Source: Salipiger pallidus (GTDB taxonomy: Bacteria > Pseudomonadota > Alphaproteobacteria > Rhodobacterales > Rhodobacteraceae). From it: a stretch of 64,000 nucleotides of DNA. Under the pieces are notes generated by a model. That model was not told where the DNA came from. It made no database searches and saw only the letters and a list, made by a program, of their open reading frames with translations. Positions 36,091 through 43,915 of the stretch are shown here, in pieces. The stretch spans positions 310,001-374,000 of the forward strand of contig NZ_BMJV01000002.1 of NCBI RefSeq assembly GCF_014643635.1. Direction: 5' to 3'. Numbering within the stretch: the stretch's first letter is position 1; each line of letters opens with the position of its first letter. The translations under genes were made by a program, and so were the position numbers.

Positions 36091-37500
36091 TCATTGTGCC
36101 TCTAGAAACTTTAAGATCTTCGTCCGTCGCTCAGTAAGAAACGACACGTAACCTTTCAGAAGCGCGGCAGCGTTCGAGTTATTTTCAAAATCCGCACGTC
36201 CCGCTCCGACTTGCTTTAGGGTCTGCTCAACCGACGGAGGTCGACCGTCTATGGACATAAGGCGATGCGCGAGATCGATATCCATCGCCTGGACCAAATC
36301 GGGTGCGAGTGAAGAACGGCATTCAAAGTAGCAAATTCGCAGCGCTAGTTCTTTCAGTCGGTCATCTTCGAGGGACTGTGCGATTTCGCGCCGTTCGCTC
36401 CAAGGAGCGCAGTGGAACCGATCACACAGCGTGGCGTCGTTCCGACTTGAAAACTTGGTGTACAACATCTCTTCAACATGTGCTGGCTCAGGATACTGCG
36501 CACGGTTTTCTGAGAAGACTCGCCCGATTCGAGTTTTGAGCCCCTCGTCTTCCACAATTCGCACGGCCCGATCCTCTAGTACTTCGCATGAGGTGCCCAC
36601 GAAAAATTCCTCAGCTGCTTCCCAAAGTGGCATCATTGTCGGACCTGCGTTCGATCGAACTCTCCGGATTGGGCGTGGAGGGCTCAACAACCAGCTTGCC
36701 AACTGTTTATCTGACATCGATGCGAGCTCTTCGATTGGCTTAACCAAGCTCAAGCAAAGCATGCCATTTGGTTGGTCGGGTTCATTTGCAACGAAAACTA
36801 CAGGGGTGTGATATGCTCTGTTTCCATAAAACTCTGTAAGTACGAAGGGTTCGTCCGACGTGACAAAATCGACAACCGAAGCTTTGTTGGAGAAGCGCAC
36901 AAACCTTCGCCAAAGATCCGGGCTCAGCTTCTTCACAAGGCGGCAGAGCTCAAGCGCTGTTTGCGTGTCGAACATTGCATCGTGTGACTTGAGCACTGCA
37001 ATGCCGTTGGCCGCTGCAATATCATGCAAGCGGAAGCTTGGATCACCTGAGTCCTTGAGTGGCACGCGTAGCGCGTTGTCACCTGACGCCGAGCAGGCCA
37101 AAGCAAGTGACATCACGTCATTCCGACCGTTCCCATGAAGGCTCGTAAGGTAGGGAGGGTGCAATGTTCGATACAACGCATGGCGAAGAAACTCTTCGTC
37201 AAACCTTATGGAATTGTATCCTAAAAAAATGGCTGGGGACCAAGACACCAGACGCTCATTCAAATCCCGCATCATTTGATAATGGGTGGAAAGATGCTGG
37301 TCTGTCAGTGCTTCAATTGACAAACCGTTGGCAAGCATCGCCTGAACGTCCGGAACAACGTTCGGATCGATTCTTGATCTCAATTCGAACCGATCGGTTT
37401 CGTTGAGGTCACTGTCTGTTCTGACGGCTGCAAATTGAACGATCTGATCGAAACCAGCGTGCAAACCAGTAGTTTCAGTGTCAAAAAATATGAACGACAA
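36091..37500 (-). CDS. DEDDh exonuclease, ExoI-like
   Basis: 469 residues resembling exodeoxyribonuclease I. Exo I FFDTETTG (Asp7, Glu9), Exo II NSIRFDEEF (Asp101) and Exo III KSHDAMFDTQ (His173, Asp178) give the full DEDDh set, so a 3'-5' exonuclease on single-stranded DNA is the natural reading. A ~270-residue C-terminal region follows. It starts 13 bp after the peptidase gene, forming a three-gene operon with the XRE repressor and ImmA/IrrE peptidase. Exonucleases are found as ancillary genes of some defence loci; whether this one consumes the peptidase's activating DNA is inference. Confidence 0.8.
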   Translation of the reverse strand: MSFIFFDTETTGLHAGFDQIVQFAAVRTDSDLNETDRFELRSRIDPNVVPDVQAMLANGLSIEALTDQHLSTHYQMMRDLNERLVSWSPAIFLGYNSIRFDEEFLRHALYRTLHPPYLTSLHGNGRNDVMSLALACSASGDNALRVPLKDSGDPSFRLHDIAAANGIAVLKSHDAMFDTQTALELCRLVKKLSPDLWRRFVRFSNKASVVDFVTSDEPFVLTEFYGNRAYHTPVVFVANEPDQPNGMLCLSLVKPIEELASMSDKQLASWLLSPPRPIRRVRSNAGPTMMPLWEAAEEFFVGTSCEVLEDRAVRIVEDEGLKTRIGRVFSENRAQYPEPAHVEEMLYTKFSSRNDATLCDRFHCAPWSERREIAQSLEDDRLKELALRICYFECRSSLAPDLVQAMDIDLAHRLMSIDGRPPSVEQTLKQVGAGRADFENNSNAAALLKGYVSFLTERRTKILKFLEAQ

Positions 37501-37513
37501 GTAGCCACCAAAA

Positions 37514-38035
37514 TCACATGAGGCTGGCCAGCCGGTATTTCATTGCAGACACGCTGACCCGAAACTTCTTGGCGAGCTTCTCGACCTTGGCCTCATCATC
37601 CAAATCCAAGCCCTCTTCACCACAAGCGTCCAGCAGAAGTTGGTGAGGCATCAGAAGTTCCGAAGCGAATGTATTCGCTTCGACCTCCAAAGGGTCTGTG
37701 CCTTGCGAGGATACTCGATCGCGCCTCAATGCTCGCAATCCCTTGGAAAGGTGAACTTCGCCATGCAGTCTTTCCTCATGCAGTACGTGATGAGCCAGCT
37801 CATGCGCTGCCGAAAACCTTTGTCGATTGGGATGGTGTAATGCGTTTACCCCGATCATCGAAACACCGTCTTGGCTGTAGGCCATACCCGATAAGTCCTC
37901 ATCGAGAGGCGCATAATCAAGCACTATATTCCGGCTCTTGATAATGCGCTCTACAGGAACTGGCGCTCGTTGAATATTGTGCTCTTCAAGGATTCTGCGC
38001 GCCGCCTTGATAGCACGCTCTTTGTCCGCAATCAT
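37514..38035 (-). CDS. ImmA/IrrE-family zinc peptidase (CapP-like)
   Basis: 173 residues. The metal site is HELAH (residues 78-82, HExxH) in RFSAAHELAHHVLH, with a downstream third ligand in DPLEVEANTFASELLMP. Such peptidases cleave a partner XRE repressor after DNA damage, as ImmA does with ImmR. In CBASS the CapP/CapH pair works this way. The gene overlaps the XRE gene by four bases and is followed by the exonuclease gene, and the whole operon is divergent from the CD-NTase operon, the same geometry as CapH/CapP-controlled CBASS. Confidence 0.85.
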   Translation of the reverse strand: MIADKERAIKAARRILEEHNIQRAPVPVERIIKSRNIVLDYAPLDEDLSGMAYSQDGVSMIGVNALHHPNRQRFSAAHELAHHVLHEERLHGEVHLSKGLRALRRDRVSSQGTDPLEVEANTFASELLMPHQLLLDACGEEGLDLDDEAKVEKLAKKFRVSVSAMKYRLASLM

Positions 38036-38412
38036 CGTCCGGTACTCTGCTTCGCGCCCTGTTTCAAAGCGTTGCGGATGAGTTGCTCTACACCTGCCTT
38101 GCTGGCTTCAGACAGTTTTTCGCTAGTACGCATCTGCGGTTCTTCCTCCCTATCCTGACTAATACTCAGAGGAGGTAGCAGGTCAGACAACGAAGATACT
38201 TCCAGTGCGTTGGCTATCGAATAAAGGTGATGAAGGCCAACATTCTGCTGACCACGCTCAATGTTCGCAATCGACGCACGCGAGAGCCCCGTTTTCTGAG
38301 CGAGCTCCAATTGGGTCATGTTGTCTCGCTGCTTCCTTCGGGTCGCCACTGCGCGACCGAACGCCCTGTGTATCAGTTCTCTTGACATGGCTCCCGTTAC
38401 CATTTTCGACAT
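38032..38412 (-). CDS. XRE-family repressor (CapH-like)
   Basis: Up to 126 residues: HTH domain TQLELAQKTGLSRASIANIE with NVGLHHLYSIANALEVS, then a short linker and a C-terminal helical part (TSEKLSEASKAGVEQLIRNA) that would oligomerise and be separated by the peptidase. Start could be 38412, 38403 or 38388; no ribosome-binding site decides. It probably represses its own operon and the divergent operon starting at 38555 through the inverted repeats at 38436-38489. Confidence 0.82.
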   Translation of the reverse strand: MSKMVTGAMSRELIHRAFGRAVATRRKQRDNMTQLELAQKTGLSRASIANIERGQQNVGLHHLYSIANALEVSSLSDLLPPLSISQDREEEPQMRTSEKLSEASKAGVEQLIRNALKQGAKQSTGR

Positions 38413-38435
38413 TGGTGTGTCAATATCTCAAACAT

Positions 38436-38489
38436 AGTGTTTGTATTGCAAGCACTCAAATCTACAGTTGTGCTTGTATTGACAACACT
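38436..38489. promoter_or_regulatory. Large inverted repeat, candidate CapH-like operator
   Basis: Arm 1 (38436-38455) AGTGTTTGTATTGCAAGCAC and arm 2 (38470-38489) GTGCTTGTATTGACAACACT are imperfect inverted copies with a 14-bp spacer. They lie between the divergent XRE and 72-residue-protein genes and overlap plausible promoter elements (TTGCAA with GATATT on the minus strand; TTGACA on the plus strand). Confidence 0.6.
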
Positions 38490-38554
38490 AAGCTGGCCAT
38501 CCATCCTAAGCAGGACCAACAAGAATCGGGCGCTGACAAAGAAAGGGGCAGCTA

Positions 38555-38773
38555 ATGGCAAACCAGGGAGAAGGTGGGGGCGGATACCGTAGCGCGAAGT
38601 CGGGTCGCTACGTCACGAAAGCATACGGGAAGTCGCATCCACGGACGACCGTTCTAGAGGCGCCCGGAAAGAGTGGGTCCACGGGCGGGAGCTACCGAAG
38701 CGCTGCAAGTGGTCGTTTTGTGACGGCAAAGTACGGGAAGGCCAACCCGAAAACTACTGTGCGTGAGAGGTAG
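38555..38773 (+). CDS. 72-residue protein with two internal repeats
   Basis: Two near-identical units: YRSAKSGRYVTKAYGKSHPR then TTV (residues about 11-33), and YRSAASGRFVTAKYGKANPK then TTV (about 46-68). They are joined by a Gly/Ser-rich linker and each is preceded by Gly-rich sequence. Strongly basic, no TM segment. Similar small basic repeat proteins occur in many proteobacteria without known function. An AGAAAGGGGCAG stretch precedes the ATG. First gene of the operon that carries the CD-NTase. Possibly nucleic-acid binding, by charge only. Confidence 0.75.
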   Translation: MANQGEGGGGYRSAKSGRYVTKAYGKSHPRTTVLEAPGKSGSTGGSYRSAASGRFVTAKYGKANPKTTVRER

Positions 38774-38858
38774 CAATCTCGCCTTGCAAACCTCCTCGAG
38801 GGGTGCGTGGGCAGAAGCGCATAAAAGAGAAAAACGCGTGAAGTAGGGAATTACGCAG

Positions 38859-39101
38859 ATGCTAGAATTCAAACGCAATGGGCGCAAAATGTCGAGCCAA
38901 CAGTTCTTTGACGGCATCAAGAAGGATATGCTTGCCAACGCCGAAGGCGAGGTGGAGCGACGCCTGCGAACCCTTCGTGATCCCGAAACAGGGCAACCAG
39001 TTAAGGTCACCAAGCAGGTTCGAAATGGCAAAGCGACTTGGAATGTCGAAGGTTCGCCGAAAGCCATCGCAGAAGCAAAGAAAATCATGGGCATAAGCTG
39101 A
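38859..39101 (+). CDS. 80-residue hypothetical protein in CD-NTase operon
   Basis: Short charged protein: LEFKRNGRKMSSQQFFDGIK, a basic helix ERRLRTLRDPETGQPVKV, then a beta-rich TWNVEGSPKAIAEAKKIMG end that looks like a small alpha/beta fold. Not recognised. It sits 86 bp after the repeat protein and 60 bp before the CD-NTase, same strand. Either an operon member or an independent small gene; ATG 38889 inside the frame is an alternative start. Confidence 0.65.
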   Translation: MLEFKRNGRKMSSQQFFDGIKKDMLANAEGEVERRLRTLRDPETGQPVKVTKQVRNGKATWNVEGSPKAIAEAKKIMGIS

Positions 39102-39161
39102 GGCCAAGCCCTGCGATCGGGCGGTGTTGGTGTATGTTTCCAGAAGAGAAGTTGAGGTCAA

Positions 39162-40490
39162 ATGAGCATTTCCGACGATTTCAAAGCGTTTTTGGAAAAC
39201 ATCAAAGTCGATAACGCAGAAACTATTTCGCTACGGTACGGCGAGGTTACAGCTGCCCTTAACAAGCAGTTCCGAGATACCGAATCCAAGACAGCAAACA
39301 GCCTTCAAGTTGGGTCCTACGGACGGTGGACTGCCATCAAGGGCGTGTCTGATTTGGACATGATTTACATCATGCCCGCCGGAAAATGGGACGACTATAA
39401 GAGCTGTGGTCAGGCCAAGCTGCTCCAAGACACCAAAGAAGCTATCAAACGTCGCTATCCGTCTACGACGGTACGTGTGGACCGTTTGGTTGTTCGCGTC
39501 CTTTACAAGGACTTCCACATAGAAGTGATGCCAGCGTTCAAACAGGATGATGGTAGTTACAAATACCCGGATACCGCGAATGGCGGATCGTGGAAGATCA
39601 CTAAGCCGCAGGCCGAAATTGATGAAATGCGCGAGGCCAACAAGCGCAAGAACCGCAATCTTCGTCGACTTTGTAAAATGGCGAGGGCGTGGAAGAACAA
39701 ACACGGTGTCGCCATGGGCGGGCTGTTGATCGATACCTTGGCGTATAATTTCCTAGAATCGACAAAGGAATATGACGATCGAAGCTATTACTATTATGAC
39801 TGGATGTGCCGGGATTTTTTCAAGTTTCTGGCCGATCAATCGAAGCAATCCGAATATGCCGCATTGGGTAGTCGGCAACGAGTGCGGGTCAAGAAGCGCT
39901 TCGAGACGAAGGCCAAGAAGGCCTACGACTTGTGCGTCAAGGCAATCGAGGCCAGCGGTCAAAAGAATGAGCGCCAAAAGTGGCGTGACGTGTTCGGCAA
40001 TGCCTATCCAGCACCTGTGACGAAGAGCGCAGCGGGAGAGTCCGCAGCGTATTCCCATGTCTTTCGAGACACTGAACAGTTTGTTGAAGACAGGTTCCGT
40101 GTCGATATTCGCCATCATCTTCGCATCAACTGCGAAGTTACGCAGGATGGGTTCCGCCCTACGATGCTCCGTGAGCTACTAGAAGGGTACGGCATACTCC
40201 GACCGCAGAAAGAACTTCGGTTCTTTCTTTCCGACACATCGGACCTGCCAGATGATATTGAGCTGTACTGGAAAGTCCTGAACCGAGGTGACGAAGCCGA
40301 GCGCCGCGATATGATCCGGGGTCAGATCGTACGCGACGACGGACGCGGCGAGCGTCGCGAAACGACAAATTTCCGGGGCGATCACCTCGTCGAGTGCTAC
40401 GCCGTCAGCCGTGGCGTTGTCATAGCAAGGGACATGATTCGTGTACCGATCCGTGTGCGAGACGCCGAGGACGAAGACTATGCAGCCTAA
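39162..40490 (+). CDS. CD-NTase (CBASS nucleotidyltransferase) with AGS-C domain
   Basis: 442 residues. Nucleotidyltransferase core GSYGRWTAIKGVSDLDMIY gives the GS motif (51-52) and the Asp64-x-Asp66 pair that hold the metals; the third acidic position is HIEVMPAF, a Glu at 121 where Asp is usual. A helical OAS1-like spine follows. The last ~80 residues (FRGDHLVECYAVSRGVVIAR, DMIRVPI) match the AGS-C sensor domain linked to SMODS-type synthases. Enzymes of this kind make cyclic oligonucleotide signals on phage infection. Stop overlaps the SLATT gene by 11 bp. Confidence 0.85.
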   Translation: MSISDDFKAFLENIKVDNAETISLRYGEVTAALNKQFRDTESKTANSLQVGSYGRWTAIKGVSDLDMIYIMPAGKWDDYKSCGQAKLLQDTKEAIKRRYPSTTVRVDRLVVRVLYKDFHIEVMPAFKQDDGSYKYPDTANGGSWKITKPQAEIDEMREANKRKNRNLRRLCKMARAWKNKHGVAMGGLLIDTLAYNFLESTKEYDDRSYYYYDWMCRDFFKFLADQSKQSEYAALGSRQRVRVKKRFETKAKKAYDLCVKAIEASGQKNERQKWRDVFGNAYPAPVTKSAAGESAAYSHVFRDTEQFVEDRFRVDIRHHLRINCEVTQDGFRPTMLRELLEGYGILRPQKELRFFLSDTSDLPDDIELYWKVLNRGDEAERRDMIRGQIVRDDGRGERRETTNFRGDHLVECYAVSRGVVIARDMIRVPIRVRDAEDEDYAA

Positions 40491-41079
40491 CTACGATATC
40501 GCATTTGAAGACCAAGTCAGGGAATGCTTCGGACGTGTGGTCTATACCCACAAGACCCATGAACGTATGGCCGATCGTTGCGCGGCTACTTTGCGCAGAT
40601 ACAAGATGGCCCAAATCGCGCTCTCAGCGCTTACCAGCGCCGGCGCAGTCGGGGTCATAGCAATTGACCAGAAATGGGTAGAGATCGCGACCGTCGTGGT
40701 CTCTTTCCTGACGCTGTTCGTAGCCGCTTACCTAAAAAACTTCGACCCAGGCGCCATCGCCCAAAAGCACCGCGACGCAGCTGCAAAGCTCTGGAACGTC
40801 CGCGAGTGCTATCTTTCGCTTCTAACGGACCTCGTTAGACTTGAGCATGAAGCGGCAGTCGAGCGCCGTGATGAACTTCAGGCGGCTCTCGCAGCCCTTT
40901 ATGCAAGCGCACCACAGACTGACGGTAAGGCATACCGGGAAGCGCAACACCGACTGAAAAAGCTGGAAGATATGACCTTTTCCGACGATGAAATCGACTG
41001 CTTTCTTCCTTTCTCCCTAAAACGGTCAGGCGGACGTCCCAAGCCAATCGAAATTCGTCCGGGCGAAGGCAAAAGCTAA
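40480..41079 (+). CDS. SLATT-domain two-TM protein, likely effector
   Basis: 199 residues. N-terminal helical part, then two TM segments at about 43-61 (MAQIALSALTSAGAVGVIA) and 66-85 (WVEIATVVVSFLTLFVAAYL), followed by a long charged helical C-terminus (HRDAAAKLWNVRECYLSLLT, LVRLEHEAAVERRDEL). This is the SLATT pattern, two-TM proteins encoded with SMODS nucleotidyltransferases and proposed to form membrane pores on signal binding. ATG 40480 overlaps the CD-NTase stop; the frame is open to 40441. The DUF2235 gene starts 3 bp later. Confidence 0.82.
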   Translation: MQPNYDIAFEDQVRECFGRVVYTHKTHERMADRCAATLRRYKMAQIALSALTSAGAVGVIAIDQKWVEIATVVVSFLTLFVAAYLKNFDPGAIAQKHRDAAAKLWNVRECYLSLLTDLVRLEHEAAVERRDELQAALAALYASAPQTDGKAYREAQHRLKKLEDMTFSDDEIDCFLPFSLKRSGGRPKPIEIRPGEGKS

Positions 41080-41082
41080 GTC

Positions 41083-42504
41083 ATGGCGAAGAACATCTGC
41101 ATATTCTCGGACGGAACCGGCCAGATGGGTGGCGCTAGGCCGGACCAACGGCTTTCGAATGTTTACAAAATGTATCGTGCCATGCGGTCGGGTCCAGATT
41201 CACCAATTAGCCCGAAGGACCAGGTAGCCTTTTACGACCCCGGCCTGGGAACGGGAGAACGGGGCGGATTTTTCGGTCGGATCAAGCCGATTCTTGAAAG
41301 CGCCGTCGGAACTGGCATCGACCACAACATCATCGATTGCTACGAGCAGATCATTGCCCATTACGAGCCCGGTGATCGCGTGCTGCTGTTTGGGTTCTCT
41401 CGCGGAGCCTATACGGTCAGAGCACTGGCAAACGTTATGAACCTCTGCGGTGTCCCGACGCAGATGCCGGATGGTTCTCCGGTGCCGCGTCATGGTCCCG
41501 GCCTGCGCAAGATCGCCAAAGATGCTGTGAAATTTGTCTATAATCACGGCGCTGGAAAACCCCGCGGACAAAATCCATACTTCAAGAACCGTGAAGAGCT
41601 CGGCAAGCGGTTTCGCAAGAAGTATTCAAGCCTTCCTCTCGTAGGCGAAGACAATCAGGGAAACGTTCAGCCAACATTCATTGGGGTCTTTGATACCGTG
41701 GCATCACTGCGAACGGCTGTTGTCCGCACCTTGGTCTGGGGCGTCACGTTAGGGGTTGGGTCGGCTTTTGCCGCAGGCGTCGCATTCGGTTGGTCTTGGC
41801 TTTTGGTTGTTCCACTCGGCGTACTACTAGCTGCGCTTCTTTGGCAGCTTGGTTCCCTTTTGCTCGACAACTTCAAGTATTTCTCGGACGATCCCAACCG
41901 CAAACTGAAGCTCTGGCGCCCAACAGATTGGCCGCATATGCTCAAAACGGGTCACTTTGCGGCGTGGAACAAGCGCAACTACGACAAGTGGTTGGATCCC
42001 GATGTCCAACACGCCCGTCACGCCATGGCGATCGACGAGGACCGTGCTGACTTTCCAAGGGTCGGATGGGCATCCAAGGCGGCTGCGATTGAGACCAAGG
42101 ATCGAGAGCCGAAGTGGCTGAAGCAGGTCTGGTTCCCGGGCTGCCATAGCGACATTGGCGGAAGCTATCCCGAGGCGGAGTCCCGCCTGAGCGATATCGC
42201 CCTCGATTGGATGGTCGACGAATTGAAAGACTGCGTGCCGTCGATACAGATCAACGAGAACGTCTTGAACCGCGCCCCTGACCCTCTTGGTTTGCAGCAC
42301 CGCGAAGACGCGATGGTAGCATTTGGACCCCTCCGGATCCGCTGGAAGAAGGGAGTTCGCGCAGTTGGCGATGATTTCCCTCTCCATCCCTCCGTCAAAG
42401 AACGTATGCATGCAACGGCGGTCGCACAATGCGGAGAGGTCAAACCATATCGACCGAAGCAACTGAGAAATCGAAAAGATCTTGAATGCTTTTATGATCG
42501 GTAG
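41083..42504 (+). CDS. DUF2235 (Tle1-like) lipase with internal TM hairpin
   Basis: 473 residues. Alpha/beta hydrolase of the DUF2235 family, which includes type VI phospholipase effectors. Starts NICIFSDGTGQ; nucleophile elbow GFSRGAYTVRAL (Ser106), acid in GVFDTVAS (Asp204) and base in FPGCHSDIGGSY (His355), all present. Two hydrophobic segments (about 216-236 and 238-262) are inserted after the acid residue, so the enzyme should sit on the inner membrane. No signal peptide and no type VI genes nearby. Its place 3 bp after the SLATT gene suggests a phospholipase effector of the nucleotide-signalling system. Confidence 0.83.
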   Translation: MAKNICIFSDGTGQMGGARPDQRLSNVYKMYRAMRSGPDSPISPKDQVAFYDPGLGTGERGGFFGRIKPILESAVGTGIDHNIIDCYEQIIAHYEPGDRVLLFGFSRGAYTVRALANVMNLCGVPTQMPDGSPVPRHGPGLRKIAKDAVKFVYNHGAGKPRGQNPYFKNREELGKRFRKKYSSLPLVGEDNQGNVQPTFIGVFDTVASLRTAVVRTLVWGVTLGVGSAFAAGVAFGWSWLLVVPLGVLLAALLWQLGSLLLDNFKYFSDDPNRKLKLWRPTDWPHMLKTGHFAAWNKRNYDKWLDPDVQHARHAMAIDEDRADFPRVGWASKAAAIETKDREPKWLKQVWFPGCHSDIGGSYPEAESRLSDIALDWMVDELKDCVPSIQINENVLNRAPDPLGLQHREDAMVAFGPLRIRWKKGVRAVGDDFPLHPSVKERMHATAVAQCGEVKPYRPKQLRNRKDLECFYDR

Positions 42505-42763
42505 ATGACGACGGCTTGGTGCCGCAGCTATTCTACCAGCTAGAGTGCTGTACACGTGGCGTATGTCAGCTTTGTGGACTGCAAATGGAGCAATCACATC
42601 GCAAGCTGATCGGCAGGTAATGGGATAAACCGACCATCTGCTGCGCCTGGTTCGAATGGCCGCATGGGCCGTCCATGCCCCGCGGCAGGCTCACCTGGAC
42701 GAGGAGCCTGCCGCGTTGCCGCTTGGCCGCTTGAAGCCCAAATTGCAGTCATTCGTGCCGCCG
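42505..42763. other. Convergent intergenic region
   Basis: About 260 bp between the converging DUF2235 and HEPN/Toprim genes. No gene, and no hairpin with a T-run that I can support as a terminator. Confidence 0.4.
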
Positions 42764-43915
42764 TTAAGAGAGGGAAGTGCAGGCCTCGACGATTACATCC
42801 AACACTTTCTCCATCTTCTCGAAGGGGTAGTCATCAACACGGGTTGTTCGGAGGAACTCGTCTTGCTGCGCGCTCTTCTCGCCAGAGGTTTGGTCTATCG
42901 AGCCCTGATACGCTCCCGCGCGCTTTTCGTAGTTACTCCACCTGATACGACATCGCTGCGGGAGCTTCAGGTAGCACTCGATAGCGGCGGCTTTGCCGTT
43001 GATGTCAGCAAGATGCTCGCCATTGGGTCCAATTGTCGGGAAGCTCCTAAACTCTTCCAGGTCGGGCAGTTTGATCGCGTTGATGCCTGAAAGCTCTTCA
43101 AGCTGCGCGAGCGATGCGACGCCAACCGTGTCGTTGTCGAAGATGGCCAACACACCATCGGCTTTCCCAATGCTTCTCAGCCCCCTCATGAAGTTCATCA
43201 GTTGGCCGTGGCCGCCGAACGGATAGTTGTCCTCCATGTCAATGAACCGGAAGAAATCGGCGATCTCAGGGCGCAGGATAGCGAAGGCGTGCTGGATCAC
43301 CTTAGTGTCGCTGGTGCCTTCGGTCACTAGAAGCAAGCCTTCATCATCTACTCCGACCGAGAAGTCCTCACGTTCGAAGTAGCCGCTTTCAACGACGTCC
43401 ATAAAGTCCCACTGGACAATGAGATCAAGATTTGCGGGGCGTTCTGCGAGCATCCGCAGAATGTCGTAGGGCATCAGTCGATCAAGAAGCGTGCTGAGAT
43501 CCCATCCCGGTGCTCGACCATAATGATCGGTCAGCGGTTCCTCCAGTCGCTTCTGATACTCAGCAGGAAGAAGGCCCCCGTGATTATCTCGGGTGCCTTC
43601 TTTGAGGGAGGCCAGATCGACGTTGCGGACAAGCTCCAGAGCTTCTTTGAAGGGCACGTCATGCGGTTCGTCGTATGTTACGTATGGGTTGTTGAACCGC
43701 CGTTCGATAGCTGGGAGCGTCGATCCGAGGAGCTCTAGGCGTGGAAAGATCGAGCGTAAGGTCGCCTGAAAAACTTCTACTGGCTTTAGGTCGAAGTCCC
43801 TTTCGACAAAAACACTGTCAGACGGCAAGTAAATCGAATGGTGCCTCGTAGTCGTAAAGTTCCCACTGGACTCAAGATGGAAATTTCCGATGCGGAAGTC
43901 TGAGTAGGTCCCCAA
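42764..43915 (-). CDS. HEPN/Toprim-associated protein, likely defence nuclease
   Basis: 383 residues. N-terminus MGTYSDFRIGNFHLESSGNF, with a further charged region, resembles the HEPN/Toprim-associated N-terminal domain. The C-terminal half is a Toprim fold: GLLLVTEGTSDTKVIQHAF (Glu199), then the DND motif in VLAIFDNDTVGVA (Asp260, Asp262), followed by LPDLEEF. OLD-type and RloC-like nucleases use such Toprim sites to cut nucleic acid. Convergent with the CD-NTase operon, so it is a separate unit of the same island. Confidence 0.75.
   Translation of the reverse strand: MGTYSDFRIGNFHLESSGNFTTTRHHSIYLPSDSVFVERDFDLKPVEVFQATLRSIFPRLELLGSTLPAIERRFNNPYVTYDEPHDVPFKEALELVRNVDLASLKEGTRDNHGGLLPAEYQKRLEEPLTDHYGRAPGWDLSTLLDRLMPYDILRMLAERPANLDLIVQWDFMDVVESGYFEREDFSVGVDDEGLLLVTEGTSDTKVIQHAFAILRPEIADFFRFIDMEDNYPFGGHGQLMNFMRGLRSIGKADGVLAIFDNDTVGVASLAQLEELSGINAIKLPDLEEFRSFPTIGPNGEHLADINGKAAAIECYLKLPQRCRIRWSNYEKRAGAYQGSIDQTSGEKSAQQDEFLRTTRVDDYPFEKMEKVLDVIVEACTSLS

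Noticed and set aside
41083-42504. DUF2235 gene as a type VI secretion effector
   Set aside because: No VgrG, adaptor or immunity gene adjoins it, and it is packed 3 bp behind the SLATT gene in the nucleotidyltransferase operon.
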